Origin: Massilia violaceinigra
GTDB taxonomy: Bacteria > Pseudomonadota > Gammaproteobacteria > Burkholderiales > Burkholderiaceae_D
Length of the DNA: 64,000 bases
NCBI RefSeq assembly: GCF_002752675.1
Contig: NZ_CP024608.1
Coordinates: forward strand, 3,658,001-3,722,000
Direction of reading: 5' to 3'
Shown here: piece by piece, positions 25,917 through 33,381 of the stretch
Numbering within the stretch: the first letter of the stretch is position 1
How the letters are laid out: each line of letters starts with the position of its first letter
The notes under the pieces: model-generated
Databases searched by the model: none
What the model saw: only the letters and a program-made list of their open reading frames with translations
Told to the model about the DNA's origin: nothing
Program-made: the position numbers and the translations under genes

Positions 25917-26642
25917 ATGAAGAAATACCTGTTTTGCCTGGGCTTGATGCTCGCCGGCGTGGCGCACGCGGACGAACTGGCCGACGCCAACGCCCTGTTT
26001 GCGAAAAAGGCCTATCCGCAAGCGCTGCAGCTGTACACCAAGCTGGCCAACGCCGGCAACGCCGAAGCGCAGCTGCACATGGGCGAGATGTATTTTTACG
26101 GCGAGGCCGGCACGGTCGACCTGGCCAAGGCCGAAGCCTGGTTCAAGAAGTCCGCAGCCAAGGGCAACAAGACCGCCGCCGGCTCGCTGGAGATGATCAA
26201 AAAGCGCGAGGCGCGCCGTGCCGACCTGGATTACTGGATCGGCAAATACGATGGCGCCGACCTGACAACGGGCCAGTTCCGTTGCCCGGCGCCGCGCATT
26301 CCCGCCATGTCGAAGCAGAACGAAGAAATCGAGAGCGTGTCGGCCAAGGTCGCGGCTTGGCAGGATTGCTACAACGGCTTCGTGCGCAACCTCAACGAGG
26401 CCAGCCCGCTGACCAAGCGCATTCCCAAGGATGTGGCTGACTTGCTGACCAAGGAAGAAACCGAGCAGTCGCGCGTGTATCTGGAAGGCGTGTATGCGGG
26501 CATCGCCGAAAACGCCAAGGTGTCGGCCAAGCTGGTGCTGGCCGACTTCGGCGCGTGGCGCAGTGCCACCGACGCCTATATCAAGGAACACAACCGCATC
26601 GTCACCGAAGCGGCGACGACAGCGCCGCGCAAGGGCGACTAG
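25917..26642 (+). CDS. Exported Sel1-repeat-like protein
   Basis: 241 residues from ATG 25917. Signal peptide MKKYLFCLGLMLAGVAHA. Residues 20-90 form one or two Sel1/TPR-like helical repeats (LFAKKAYPQALQLYTKLANAGNAEAQLHMGEMYFYG, here split by family convention into two helices, and AKAEAWFKKSAAKGN). The rest is helical and unrecognised, with Cys pairs at FRCPAP and WQDCYNG. It is presumably periplasmic. It is convergent with lexA, with only 34 nt between the stops. Confidence 0.75.
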   Translation: MKKYLFCLGLMLAGVAHADELADANALFAKKAYPQALQLYTKLANAGNAEAQLHMGEMYFYGEAGTVDLAKAEAWFKKSAAKGNKTAAGSLEMIKKREARRADLDYWIGKYDGADLTTGQFRCPAPRIPAMSKQNEEIESVSAKVAAWQDCYNGFVRNLNEASPLTKRIPKDVADLLTKEETEQSRVYLEGVYAGIAENAKVSAKLVLADFGAWRSATDAYIKEHNRIVTEAATTAPRKGD

Positions 26643-26649
26643 ACGGCAA

Positions 26650-26670
26650 GGGCGCGGTGGAGCCGCGCCC
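26650..26670. terminator. Short GC hairpin between convergent Sel1-like gene and lexA
   Basis: Arms GGGCGCGG (26650-26657) and CCGCGCCC (26663-26670), loop 5. There is no T-run on either strand. Its position between two convergent stops suggests a shared terminator. Confidence 0.4.
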
Positions 26671-26676
26671 GCACGC

Positions 26677-27312
26677 TCAGTTCCAGCTGCGCATCAACCC
26701 TACCGCCAGGCCTTCCAGCGCGAACTCGTCGGTTGCGGGATCGACGTGGATCACCTTGAAGTCCGGGTTCTCCGGCAGCAGTTCGATCAGCGAGCCGGTC
26801 TTTTTGTAGCGCTTGACGGTGACATCGTCACCGATCCGGGCCACCACGATCTGGCCATTCTTGGCGCTGTCGACCTTTTTGACGGCCAGCAGGTCGCCAT
26901 CCATGATGCCGGCGTCGCGCATCGACCACCCACGCACCTTGAGCAGGAAATCGGGACGCGACGAAAACATCGCCGGGTCCACGCTGTAGGTCGCTTCCAC
27001 ATGTTCCTGCGCGAGGATGGGCGAACCGGCGGCCACGCGCCCGACCAGCGGCAGCGACATCATCAGGTTCGGCGGCGGCATGGGAATGGCGTCGACGCTG
27101 GCGCCGATCAGGCGGATGCCGCGCGAGGTCCCCGGCGAAATTTCGATGGCGCCCTTGCGCGCGAGCGCCTGCAGGTGCTCTTCGGCCGCGTTGGCCGACT
27201 TGAAGCCCAGTTCATTGGCGATTTCGGCACGGGTAGGAGGAAAGCCCGTGTTCTCGATCGCATCCTTGATCAGGTTGAGGATTTGTTCTTGCCTTGGAGT
27301 GAGCTTGATCAT
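26677..27312 (-). CDS. lexA: LexA repressor
   Basis: SOS-response repressor and self-cleaving serine peptidase. 211 residues. N-terminal winged helix ([20 protein letters not shown], with recognition helix around [11 protein letters not shown]). The scissile Ala95-Gly96 is in GRVAAGSP. The catalytic dyad is Ser130 ([10 protein letters not shown]) and Lys167 (DVTVKRYKK). Two perfect SOS boxes lie 13-45 nt upstream, so it is autoregulated. It stands alone here; no sulA-like gene follows. Confidence 0.97.
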   Translation of the reverse strand: MIKLTPRQEQILNLIKDAIENTGFPPTRAEIANELGFKSANAAEEHLQALARKGAIEISPGTSRGIRLIGASVDAIPMPPPNLMMSLPLVGRVAAGSPILAQEHVEATYSVDPAMFSSRPDFLLKVRGWSMRDAGIMDGDLLAVKKVDSAKNGQIVVARIGDDVTVKRYKKTGSLIELLPENPDFKVIHVDPATDEFALEGLAVGLMRSWN

Positions 27313-27324
27313 CGGTATGCGGGA

Positions 27325-27340
27325 CTGTGTATATGGACAG
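27325..27340 (-). promoter_or_regulatory. LexA (SOS) box, proximal
   Basis: CTGTGTATATGGACAG matches the CTGT-N8-ACAG consensus exactly. It starts 13 nt upstream of the lexA start codon. Confidence 0.9.
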
Positions 27341-27341
27341 A

Positions 27342-27357
27342 CTGTATTTTTGTACAG
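27342..27357 (-). promoter_or_regulatory. LexA (SOS) box, distal
   Basis: CTGTATTTTTGTACAG matches CTGT-N8-ACAG exactly and lies one base from the proximal box. Tandem boxes are typical of lexA autoregulation. The boxes are 88 nt from the divergent DUF29 gene, which could share the control. Confidence 0.92.
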
Positions 27358-27444
27358 TATTTCGCCTAATGCAAGGGTTAATTAGCCGAACAGGCGAATT
27401 ATTTGCGATGGAGGCTGTCCAACACATAGCAGAGGAGGTGCGCC

Positions 27445-27915
27445 ATGGATCGCATTGAGGTTCCGCGGGGGGATTATCAGGAAGATTTTGTGCTGTGGCT
27501 TGAGCGGCAGGCTGAGTTGCTGCGGGCGGGAAAGTTCGAGCTACTTGATGTCGACCACCTCATCGACGAGCTTGAAGGCGCAGTGCGTGCGGACCGCAGG
27601 GAGCTTGAGGGGTACCTCGAAAACATCACTGCGTATTTGCTCAGTTTGCAGTACCGCCCACGGTACAAACCACGACACTGGCGCATCAAGCTGGGCAACG
27701 CCCGTTTTGGCATGGGATTGCTGATTGATGATAGTCCCAGTCTGGTTTTCGACATTGCGGAACTGGCCGCGCTGAACTACGACGATGCGCGCCGCCGCGC
27801 CGCTTGGGAGACGCGCCTGCCGGAGTCCATCTTTCCGGCAGCGCTACCTTACAGTGCTGCGGAACTGCTTGACGACGACTTCGACCCGTCGTATCCGCCG
27901 GATGAGGGGTCGTGA
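27445..27915 (+). CDS. DUF29 family protein
   Basis: 156 residues. The family pattern is clear: DYQEDFVLWLERQAELLRAG at the N-terminus, VDHLIDELE, a helical middle with LLSLQYRPRYKPRHW, and a Pro/Asp C-terminus (LPESIFP and AAELLDDDFDP). The ribosome site AGAGGAGG precedes ATG 27445. DUF29 proteins are common in cyanobacteria and some proteobacteria and have no settled function. It is the first of a tandem pair and divergent from lexA. Confidence 0.85.
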   Translation: MDRIEVPRGDYQEDFVLWLERQAELLRAGKFELLDVDHLIDELEGAVRADRRELEGYLENITAYLLSLQYRPRYKPRHWRIKLGNARFGMGLLIDDSPSLVFDIAELAALNYDDARRRAAWETRLPESIFPAALPYSAAELLDDDFDPSYPPDEGS

Positions 27916-27931
27916 ACTGAAACAGAGGGTA

Positions 27932-27940
27932 GGGGGGGGG
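27932..27940 (+). repeat. Nine-G homopolymer between tandem DUF29 genes
   Basis: A run of nine G begins 16 nt after the first DUF29 stop and ends one base before the ATG of the second, within its ribosome-binding region (GAGGGTA precedes it). Changes in length would alter the spacing between ribosome site and start codon. Confidence 0.85.
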
Positions 27941-27941
27941 C

Positions 27942-28388
27942 ATGGACCGACTCGAGGTTCCACTTGCTGACTACAACGATGATCTTATCCATTGGATCGA
28001 GCAACAGGTGAGTCTGTTGCGGGTCAGGGACTTTAAGCACCTTGACGTCGAACATCTGATAGAGGGGTTTGAGGAAATGGTCGGCCGCAATCAACGGGAA
28101 TTGTGTAGCCGGCTGCACGTGCTGATCATGCACCTGCTCAAGTGCCAGTATCAGCCGAGGCGCAAGTCGACGAGCTGGCTGGCGACCATCAACGAGCAGC
28201 GCCGCGCCATTGCTCGGCTGCTGGAGCGCAGTCCCAGCCTGAGCAGCGCGGTCGAGCGCATGGCACGACAAGAGTATGCGCACGCCGTGCGTAGCGCGGT
28301 CATCGAAACCCGGCTACCGAAAAGCGCTTTCCCGCCGGAGCCACCCTTCACCCCGGCCCAACTGCACGACGACGACTTCGTGCCATGA
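27942..28388 (+). CDS. DUF29 family protein, second copy
   Basis: 148 residues, diverged tandem paralogue of the preceding gene: DYNDDLIHWIEQQVSLLRVRD, VEHLIEGFEE, LLKCQYQPRRKSTSW and a C-terminus with LPKSAFPPEPPF and DDDFVP. A poly-G tract fills its ribosome-binding region. Function unknown. The rpsF promoter lies 36 nt beyond its stop. Confidence 0.85.
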   Translation: MDRLEVPLADYNDDLIHWIEQQVSLLRVRDFKHLDVEHLIEGFEEMVGRNQRELCSRLHVLIMHLLKCQYQPRRKSTSWLATINEQRRAIARLLERSPSLSSAVERMARQEYAHAVRSAVIETRLPKSAFPPEPPFTPAQLHDDDFVP

Positions 28389-28423
28389 ACGGCGCGCAAT
28401 CGCACAACTTTCTCAATGCGCCC

Positions 28424-28452
28424 TTGATTGTTGCTCTATTTCACGCTATAAT
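28424..28452 (+). promoter_or_regulatory. Sigma-70 promoter of the rpsF operon
   Basis: -35 TTGATT (28424-28429), a 17-nt spacer and a perfect -10 TATAAT (28447-28452). Transcription should start near 28459, about 68 nt ahead of rpsF. Confidence 0.85.
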
Positions 28453-28467
28453 CGCCGGCTTTCCCTT

Positions 28468-28495
28468 CCCACACTCGTCTTGACGCCGAGGTGGG
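28468..28495 (+). promoter_or_regulatory. Hairpin in rpsF leader, candidate S6:S18 autoregulatory site
   Basis: CCCAC-A-CTCG (28468-28477) pairs with CGAG-GTGGG (28487-28495), leaving one bulged A and a 9-nt loop. A CCG triplet lies at the 3' side. The bacterial S6:S18 leader motif, as known from comparative work, is a stem next to an unpaired CCG, so this is a candidate for feedback control by the encoded S6 and S18. A fold comparison is needed. Confidence 0.45.
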
Positions 28496-28526
28496 CATTT
28501 GTTTAAACGTCCCTAAGGAGTTATGC

Positions 28527-28931
28527 ATGCGTCATTATGAAATCGTTTTTATCGTCCACCCGGACCAAAGCGAGCAAGTCCCGGCGATGATCGAACGCTA
28601 CAAAGCCAGCGTAACCACGCGCGGCGGTTCGGTTCACCGTGTTGAAGACTGGGGCCGTCGTCAGATGGCTTACTCGATCCAGAAGCTGCCAAAAGCGCAC
28701 TACATCTGCCTGAACATCGAATGCGACAACGAGACCCTCGTGGAACTCGAAACCGCGTTCAAATTCAATGATGCCGTGCTGCGTCACCTCACCGTTAAGA
28801 TGAAGAAGGCTGAAACCGCGCCGTCGCCGATGATGAAATCGGTACAACGTGAAGACGCAGCCAAGAGCCACCGCACTGAAGCCCCTGCTCCTGCAGCCGC
28901 TCCAGCGCCAGCTCCAGCCGCAGCAGCGTAA
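28527..28931 (+). CDS. rpsF: 30S ribosomal protein S6
   Basis: 134 residues from ATG 28527, with AAGGAG at 28514-28519. [25 protein letters not shown] and the [15 protein letters not shown] strand are typical of S6. The C-terminus carries an extra Ala/Pro-rich tail after about residue 110. S6 binds S18 in the platform of the small subunit; the two are in the same operon. Confidence 0.97.
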   Translation: MRHYEIVFIVHPDQSEQVPAMIERYKASVTTRGGSVHRVEDWGRRQMAYSIQKLPKAHYICLNIECDNETLVELETAFKFNDAVLRHLTVKMKKAETAPSPMMKSVQREDAAKSHRTEAPAPAAAPAPAPAAAA

Positions 28932-28972
28932 TTGTTGACCGGGATCCCTGAACCTGACTTGACCTCACCTCG

Positions 28973-29266
28973 GTGAATCAACTCCAGTTCGTAGCCCTGA
29001 TTTGCGAGCGCGACGTATTGCGCTACACCCCGGCCGGCGTGCCGATCGTGACCGCCACACTGATGCACAGTTCGCAGCAGATGGAAGCAGGGGTAGCCAG
29101 GTTGGTCGAGTTTGAAATCACCGCGCTTGCCGCGGGCGAGATTTCAGGTCGATTCAGCCAGGCCGAATTGGGCGCCGTGCATCAGTTCACGGGATTTTTG
29201 GCCAAGAAGAACCGCAGCAGCAAAAGCCTGGTGTTTCACATCATTGATTTCTGTGCCGCCGCCTGA
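28973..29266 (+). CDS. priB: Primosomal replication protein N
   Basis: 97 residues with a GTG start (28973). OB-fold single-strand DNA-binding protein that links PriA and DnaT in replication restart; N-terminus MNQLQFVALICERDVLRYTPAGVP, then FEITALAAGEISGRFS and the C-terminal strand SKSLVFHIIDF. It lies between rpsF and rpsR, the standard place for priB in beta- and gammaproteobacteria. Confidence 0.94.
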   Translation: MNQLQFVALICERDVLRYTPAGVPIVTATLMHSSQQMEAGVARLVEFEITALAAGEISGRFSQAELGAVHQFTGFLAKKNRSSKSLVFHIIDFCAAA

Positions 29267-29300
29267 CGCGACAGCACATTTTTAGATACAGGAGCCTCAA

Positions 29301-29591
29301 ATGGCATTCGGTAAAAAATTCGACAAGAACAAGCTCAAGCTTAAAGAAAAGCGCAAACAACAGAACCCACTGTTCAAGCGTAAGAAATTCTGCCGCTTCA
29401 CCGCAGCAAACGTTGAACAGGTCGACTACAAAGACGTAGACACCCTGAAAGACTTCGTCCAGGAAAACGGCAAGATCATGCCAGCACGCCTGACCGGTAC
29501 CAAAGCGCACTACCAGCGCCAGGTTGACACCGCAATCAAGCGCGCCCGCTACCTCGCGCTGCTGCCATACACCGATCTGCACCACGCTTAA
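29301..29591 (+). CDS. rpsR: 30S ribosomal protein S18
   Basis: 96 residues. A Lys-rich N-terminus of about 28 residues precedes the conserved core [25 protein letters not shown] with [17 protein letters not shown]. The N-terminal extension is usual in betaproteobacteria. Binds S6 as heterodimer. Confidence 0.97.
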   Translation: MAFGKKFDKNKLKLKEKRKQQNPLFKRKKFCRFTAANVEQVDYKDVDTLKDFVQENGKIMPARLTGTKAHYQRQVDTAIKRARYLALLPYTDLHHA

Positions 29592-29618
29592 TCGCTGCGG
29601 ATAAACTGGAGAAACTCT

Positions 29619-30071
29619 ATGCAAATCATTCTGTTGGAAAAAGTTGTTAACGTCGGCAACCTGGGCGATGTTGTTAAAGTCAAAGACGGTTACGCACGTA
29701 ACTTCCTGATCCCGCAACGCATGGCTCGCCGTGCTACCGCATCGGCCGTCGCTGAATTCGAAGTCAAGCGCGCCGAACTGGAAAAAGCAGCAGCTGAAAA
29801 GCTGGCCGCTTCCCAGGCTCAAGGCGAGAAGCTGGGCGGCATGACCATCTCGATCGCTCAAAAAGCGGGCGTCGATGGCCGTCTGTTCGGTTCCGTGACC
29901 AACTTCGACATCGCTGAAGCGCTGACGAAAGCTGGCTTCGCTGTAGAAAAAGCGCAAGTGCGCATGCCTACCGGCCCGCTGAAAACGACTGGCGAACACG
30001 CTGTTGCAGTAGCCCTGCACACCGACGTCGTTGTCGAGATCACCATCGCTGTTGTTGGCGAAGCTGCCTAA
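29619..30071 (+). CDS. rplI: 50S ribosomal protein L9
   Basis: 150 residues. [33 protein letters not shown] is the RNA-binding N-domain; a long connecting helix (about 42-75) and the C-domain with [16 protein letters not shown] follow. Last gene before a strong terminator, so it closes the rpsF operon. Confidence 0.97.
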   Translation: MQIILLEKVVNVGNLGDVVKVKDGYARNFLIPQRMARRATASAVAEFEVKRAELEKAAAEKLAASQAQGEKLGGMTISIAQKAGVDGRLFGSVTNFDIAEALTKAGFAVEKAQVRMPTGPLKTTGEHAVAVALHTDVVVEITIAVVGEAA

Positions 30072-30096
30072 GTTATACTGCCTCATCTAGTTGCCT

Positions 30097-30115
30097 TGCA
30101 AGCATCATGCTTGCA
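30097..30115. repeat. Perfect 9-bp palindrome downstream of rplI
   Basis: TGCAAGCAT (30097-30105), one central C, then ATGCTTGCA (30107-30115). It lies between the rplI stop and its terminator. It could be an RNA 3'-end stabiliser or a protein site; no role is evident. Confidence 0.6.
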
Positions 30116-30125
30116 TAACAACTAC

Positions 30126-30154
30126 AAAAAAGCCGGGTCTTCCCGGCTTTTTTT
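30126..30154 (+). terminator. Intrinsic terminator of the rpsF-rplI operon
   Basis: AAAAAA, stem GCCGGG (30132-30137), loop TCTT, CCCGGC (30142-30147), then seven T. The flanking A and T runs make it able to work on both strands. Confidence 0.93.
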
Positions 30155-30200
30155 ACGTCCAGATCTCCCCAATTATGTCAGCCAGTTGACCCGAAGCAGG

Positions 30201-30206
30201 TATAAT
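30201..30206 (+). promoter_or_regulatory. TATAAT element immediately before dnaB
   Basis: A perfect -10 hexamer ends 7 nt before the dnaB ATG (30214), which would place the transcript start at or next to the start codon. There is no Shine-Dalgarno sequence. The TTGACC at 30185-30190 is only 10 nt away, too close for a normal -35. Confidence 0.5.
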
Positions 30207-30213
30207 TCGCGCC

Positions 30214-31599
30214 ATGAACGCACCATCCGATCCGCAGCTCGACGCACTCCGCATCCCGCCCCATTCCATCGAAGCAGAACAATCTGTGATCGGTGGTTTG
30301 CTGCGCGATAACGCCGCGTTCGACCGCATTGCCGACATGATGCATGCGGACGACTTCTACCGCTACGATCACCGCATCATCTTCGAACAGATCGTCAAGC
30401 TGATCAACCAGTCGAAACCGGCCGACGTGATCACCGTGTTCGAGGCGCTGACCAACATCGCCAAGGCCGAAGACGTGGGCGGCCTGCAGTACCTGAACGC
30501 GATGGCGCAGAACACGCCGTCGGCGGCCAACATCCGGCGCTACGCCGAGATCGTGCGCGACCGCGGCGTGCTGCGCAAACTGATCACCGTGGCCGACGAA
30601 ATTTCGGGCAATGCGTTCAACCCGCAGGGCAAGGAAGTCAAGCAGATGCTCGACGAAGCCGAATCGAAGATCTTCGCCATCGCCGAACAGGGCGCGCGCG
30701 GCTCGCAAGGCTGGATCGCGGTGCAGCCGCTGCTCACCCAAGTGGTCGAGCGCATCGATGAACTCTACAGCCGCGACAACCAGAGCGAAATCACGGGTGT
30801 GCCGACCGGCTTCATCGACCTTGACCGCATGACGTCCGGCCTGCAGCCGGGCGACCTGGTGATCGTGGCCGGCCGTCCGTCGATGGGCAAGACCGCGTTT
30901 TCGGTCAACATCGGCGAGAACGTGGCCATCGAAGCGGGCCTGCCGGTCGCGATCTTTTCGATGGAGATGGGCGGCGCCCAGCTGGCCATGCGTATGCTCG
31001 GTTCGGTCGGCCAGCTCGACCAGCACCGCCTGCGCACCGGCCGCCTGAACGACGAAGACTGGCCGCGCTTGACGCACGCGATCCAGAAAATGAACGACGC
31101 CCAGCTGTACATCGACGAGACCCCGGCCTTGAATCCGATCGAGCTGCGCGCGCGCTCGCGGCGCCTGTCGCGCCAGTGCGGCAAGCTGGGCCTGATCATC
31201 ATCGACTACATCCAGCTCATGACCGGCAGCCAGCCGGGCGACAACCGCGCCTCGGAGATTTCCGAAATTTCGCGAAGCCTCAAGGGCTTGGCGAAAGAGC
31301 TGCACTGTCCCGTGATCGCCCTGTCGCAGTTGAACCGGTCGCTGGAACAACGCCCCAACAAACGCCCCATCATGTCCGACTTGCGCGAATCGGGCGCTAT
31401 CGAGCAGGATGCGGACGTCATCATCTTCCTGTATCGCGATGAGGTCTACAACCCGGATTCGCCCGACAAGGGCACCGCGGAGATCATCATCGGCAAGCAG
31501 CGTAACGGCCCGATCGGCTCGATACGACTGACCTGGATCGGCCAGTACACCAAGTTCGGTAACTACAGCGGTAACCTGGCGGTCTACCAGGGCGACTAA
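30214..31599 (+). CDS. dnaB: Replicative DNA helicase
   Basis: 461 residues. N-terminal collar domain (IPPHSIEAEQSVIGGLL), linker, and RecA-like motor with Walker A GRPSMGKTAFS, Walker B segment LIIIDYIQLM, and ALSQLNR/LRESGAIEQDAD motifs. A hexameric ring that unwinds the replication fork and recruits DnaG. It follows the rplI terminator and has its own candidate promoter. No intein is present. Confidence 0.97.
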   Translation: MNAPSDPQLDALRIPPHSIEAEQSVIGGLLRDNAAFDRIADMMHADDFYRYDHRIIFEQIVKLINQSKPADVITVFEALTNIAKAEDVGGLQYLNAMAQNTPSAANIRRYAEIVRDRGVLRKLITVADEISGNAFNPQGKEVKQMLDEAESKIFAIAEQGARGSQGWIAVQPLLTQVVERIDELYSRDNQSEITGVPTGFIDLDRMTSGLQPGDLVIVAGRPSMGKTAFSVNIGENVAIEAGLPVAIFSMEMGGAQLAMRMLGSVGQLDQHRLRTGRLNDEDWPRLTHAIQKMNDAQLYIDETPALNPIELRARSRRLSRQCGKLGLIIIDYIQLMTGSQPGDNRASEISEISRSLKGLAKELHCPVIALSQLNRSLEQRPNKRPIMSDLRESGAIEQDADVIIFLYRDEVYNPDSPDKGTAEIIIGKQRNGPIGSIRLTWIGQYTKFGNYSGNLAVYQGD

Positions 31600-31672
31600 A
31601 TCACGATGCCGCCGCCATGAGCGGTGGCCTTCTGCAGTATCAATAACGCTTTAACGCTTTAACGGAGAAACC

Positions 31673-32299
31673 ATGTTTGGACGCCTGATGCCCACCGAGG
31701 GCAAATTTTTTGAGCTCTTCAACCAGCACGCCGCATTGTGCGTGAAGGGCGCGCATGAAATGGTCGGCCTGATGACCAACTTCGACGACCTCGAAAACCG
31801 CGTCCATGCAATCGAAAGCATCGAGAAGCAAGCCGACAAGATCACCTACGCCACGGTCGACATGCTGCACAAGACCTTCATCACGCCGATCGACCGCGAC
31901 GACATCCACAAGCTGATCACGCGCATGGACGACATCCTCGACCTGATGGAAGACGCGGCCCAGACGGTCTCGCTGTACGACCTGAAAGCGGTGACCCCGG
32001 AAGCGAAGCGCCTGGCCGAACTGTGCCTGGCCTGCTGCGAAAAAGTCGAGGCGGCCGTCGGCCTGCTGCACAACATGGACAACTCGCAAAAAATCGTCGC
32101 CATCTGCGAAGAGATCGACCGCCTCGAATCGGACGCCGATCATGTCATGCGCGCCGCCATGTCGAAGCTGTTCCGCGATGAACCGGACGTGCGCAACCTG
32201 ATCAAGCTCAAGGCCATCTACGAGATCCTCGAAACCGTGACCGACCGCTGCGAAGATGTTGCCAACATCATCGAAGGCATCATCGTCGAAAACGCGTAA
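31673..32299 (+). CDS. DUF47/PhoU-like phosphate transport regulator
   Basis: 208 residues, all-helical. Starts MFGRLMPTEGKFFELFNQHAALCVKGA and carries the PhoU-like metal-binding style motifs EKQADKITY and EIDRLESDADHVMR, ending with VTDRCEDVANIIEGI. The DUF47 family is typically coupled to Pit transporters; here pit follows after 11 nt. It probably modulates low-affinity phosphate uptake. Confidence 0.92.
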   Translation: MFGRLMPTEGKFFELFNQHAALCVKGAHEMVGLMTNFDDLENRVHAIESIEKQADKITYATVDMLHKTFITPIDRDDIHKLITRMDDILDLMEDAAQTVSLYDLKAVTPEAKRLAELCLACCEKVEAAVGLLHNMDNSQKIVAICEEIDRLESDADHVMRAAMSKLFRDEPDVRNLIKLKAIYEILETVTDRCEDVANIIEGIIVENA

Positions 32300-32310
32300 G
32301 CGGCACGAGC

Positions 32311-33321
32311 ATGGAACATATTCAAATCAGCATTTACGTGCTCGGCATGTTGATCGCCCTGGCATTGGTGTTCGACTTCATGAACGGCTTCCACGACGCG
32401 GCCAACGCCATTGCCACCGTGGTCTCGACGGGCGTGCTCAAGCCGCAGACCGCGGTGGCGATGGCCGCCGTGTTCAACTTCATGGCCATCGGCGTGGTCG
32501 GGCTGCACGTGGCCACGACCCTGAGCAAGGGCACCATCGACCCCAAGGTGGTGGACCATTACGTCATTTTCGGGGCCCTGGTCGGGGCCATCATCTGGAA
32601 CCTGATCACCTGGTACTACGGCATTCCATCGTCCTCCTCGCACGCGCTGATCGGCGGCCTGGTGGGCGCCGCGGTGGCCAAGTCGGGTACCGGGGCGCTG
32701 ATCGGCGCGGGCTTGCTCAAGACCGTCATCTTCATCGTGGTCGCGCCGCTGCTCGGTTTCGCACTGGGCTCGATCATCATGCTCATTGTGGCGTGGGTGT
32801 TCGTCAAATCGACGCCGCGCAAGGTCGATACGTGGTTTCGCCGCCTGCAGCTGGCATCGGCGGCGGCGTATAGCCTGGGCCACGGCGGCAACGACGCGCA
32901 AAAGACGATGGGCATCATCTGGATGCTGCTCATCGCCAGCGGCTACACCGACGCGGCGGACAAGGCGCCGCCGAGCTGGGTCATCATTTCGTGCTATGCG
33001 GCGATCAGTTTCGGTACGCTGTTCGGCGGCTGGCGCATCGTCAAGACCATGGGCCAGAAGATCACCAAGCTCAAACCGGTAGGCGGCTTTTGCGCCGAAA
33101 CCGGCGGCGCGATCACCCTGATCCTGTCGAGCTATTTCGGTATTCCCGTCTCGACCACGCACACCATCACCGGCGCCATCGTCGGCGTGGGCTCGTCGCA
33201 GAAGATGTCGGCGGTGCGCTGGGGCGTGGCCGGAAATATCGTGTGGGCCTGGGTTTTCACCATTCCGGCGTCGGCCTTCATGGCTGCGGTGGCGTGGTGG
33301 ATCGGTACCCACATCATGTAA
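32311..33321 (+). CDS. pit: Low-affinity inorganic phosphate transporter
   Basis: 336 residues, about ten membrane helices. The PHO4-family inverted repeat signatures are visible: DFMNGFHDAANAIATVVST in the first half and YSLGHGGNDAQKTMGIIW in the second. Cation-coupled phosphate uptake through the inner membrane. Operon with the DUF47 gene; a terminator follows 25 nt after the stop. Confidence 0.95.
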   Translation: MEHIQISIYVLGMLIALALVFDFMNGFHDAANAIATVVSTGVLKPQTAVAMAAVFNFMAIGVVGLHVATTLSKGTIDPKVVDHYVIFGALVGAIIWNLITWYYGIPSSSSHALIGGLVGAAVAKSGTGALIGAGLLKTVIFIVVAPLLGFALGSIIMLIVAWVFVKSTPRKVDTWFRRLQLASAAAYSLGHGGNDAQKTMGIIWMLLIASGYTDAADKAPPSWVIISCYAAISFGTLFGGWRIVKTMGQKITKLKPVGGFCAETGGAITLILSSYFGIPVSTTHTITGAIVGVGSSQKMSAVRWGVAGNIVWAWVFTIPASAFMAAVAWWIGTHIM

Positions 33322-33346
33322 GGCAGGCATGCGCCTGACAAGGAAT

Positions 33347-33371
33347 GCCGGTTGCGACCGGCGTTTTTTTT
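33347..33371 (+). terminator. Intrinsic terminator of pit
   Basis: GCCGGT (33347-33352), loop TGCG, ACCGGC (33357-33362), G, then eight T (33364-33371). It sits 11 nt before the stop of the convergent ATPase gene. Confidence 0.93.
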
Positions 33372-33381
33372 CGCGTGCGCG

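Noticed and set aside
30185..30206. TTGACC plus TATAAT as a standard promoter for dnaB
   Set aside because: The spacing is only 10 nt; a functional sigma-70 pair needs about 16-18. The TATAAT alone is kept as an observation.
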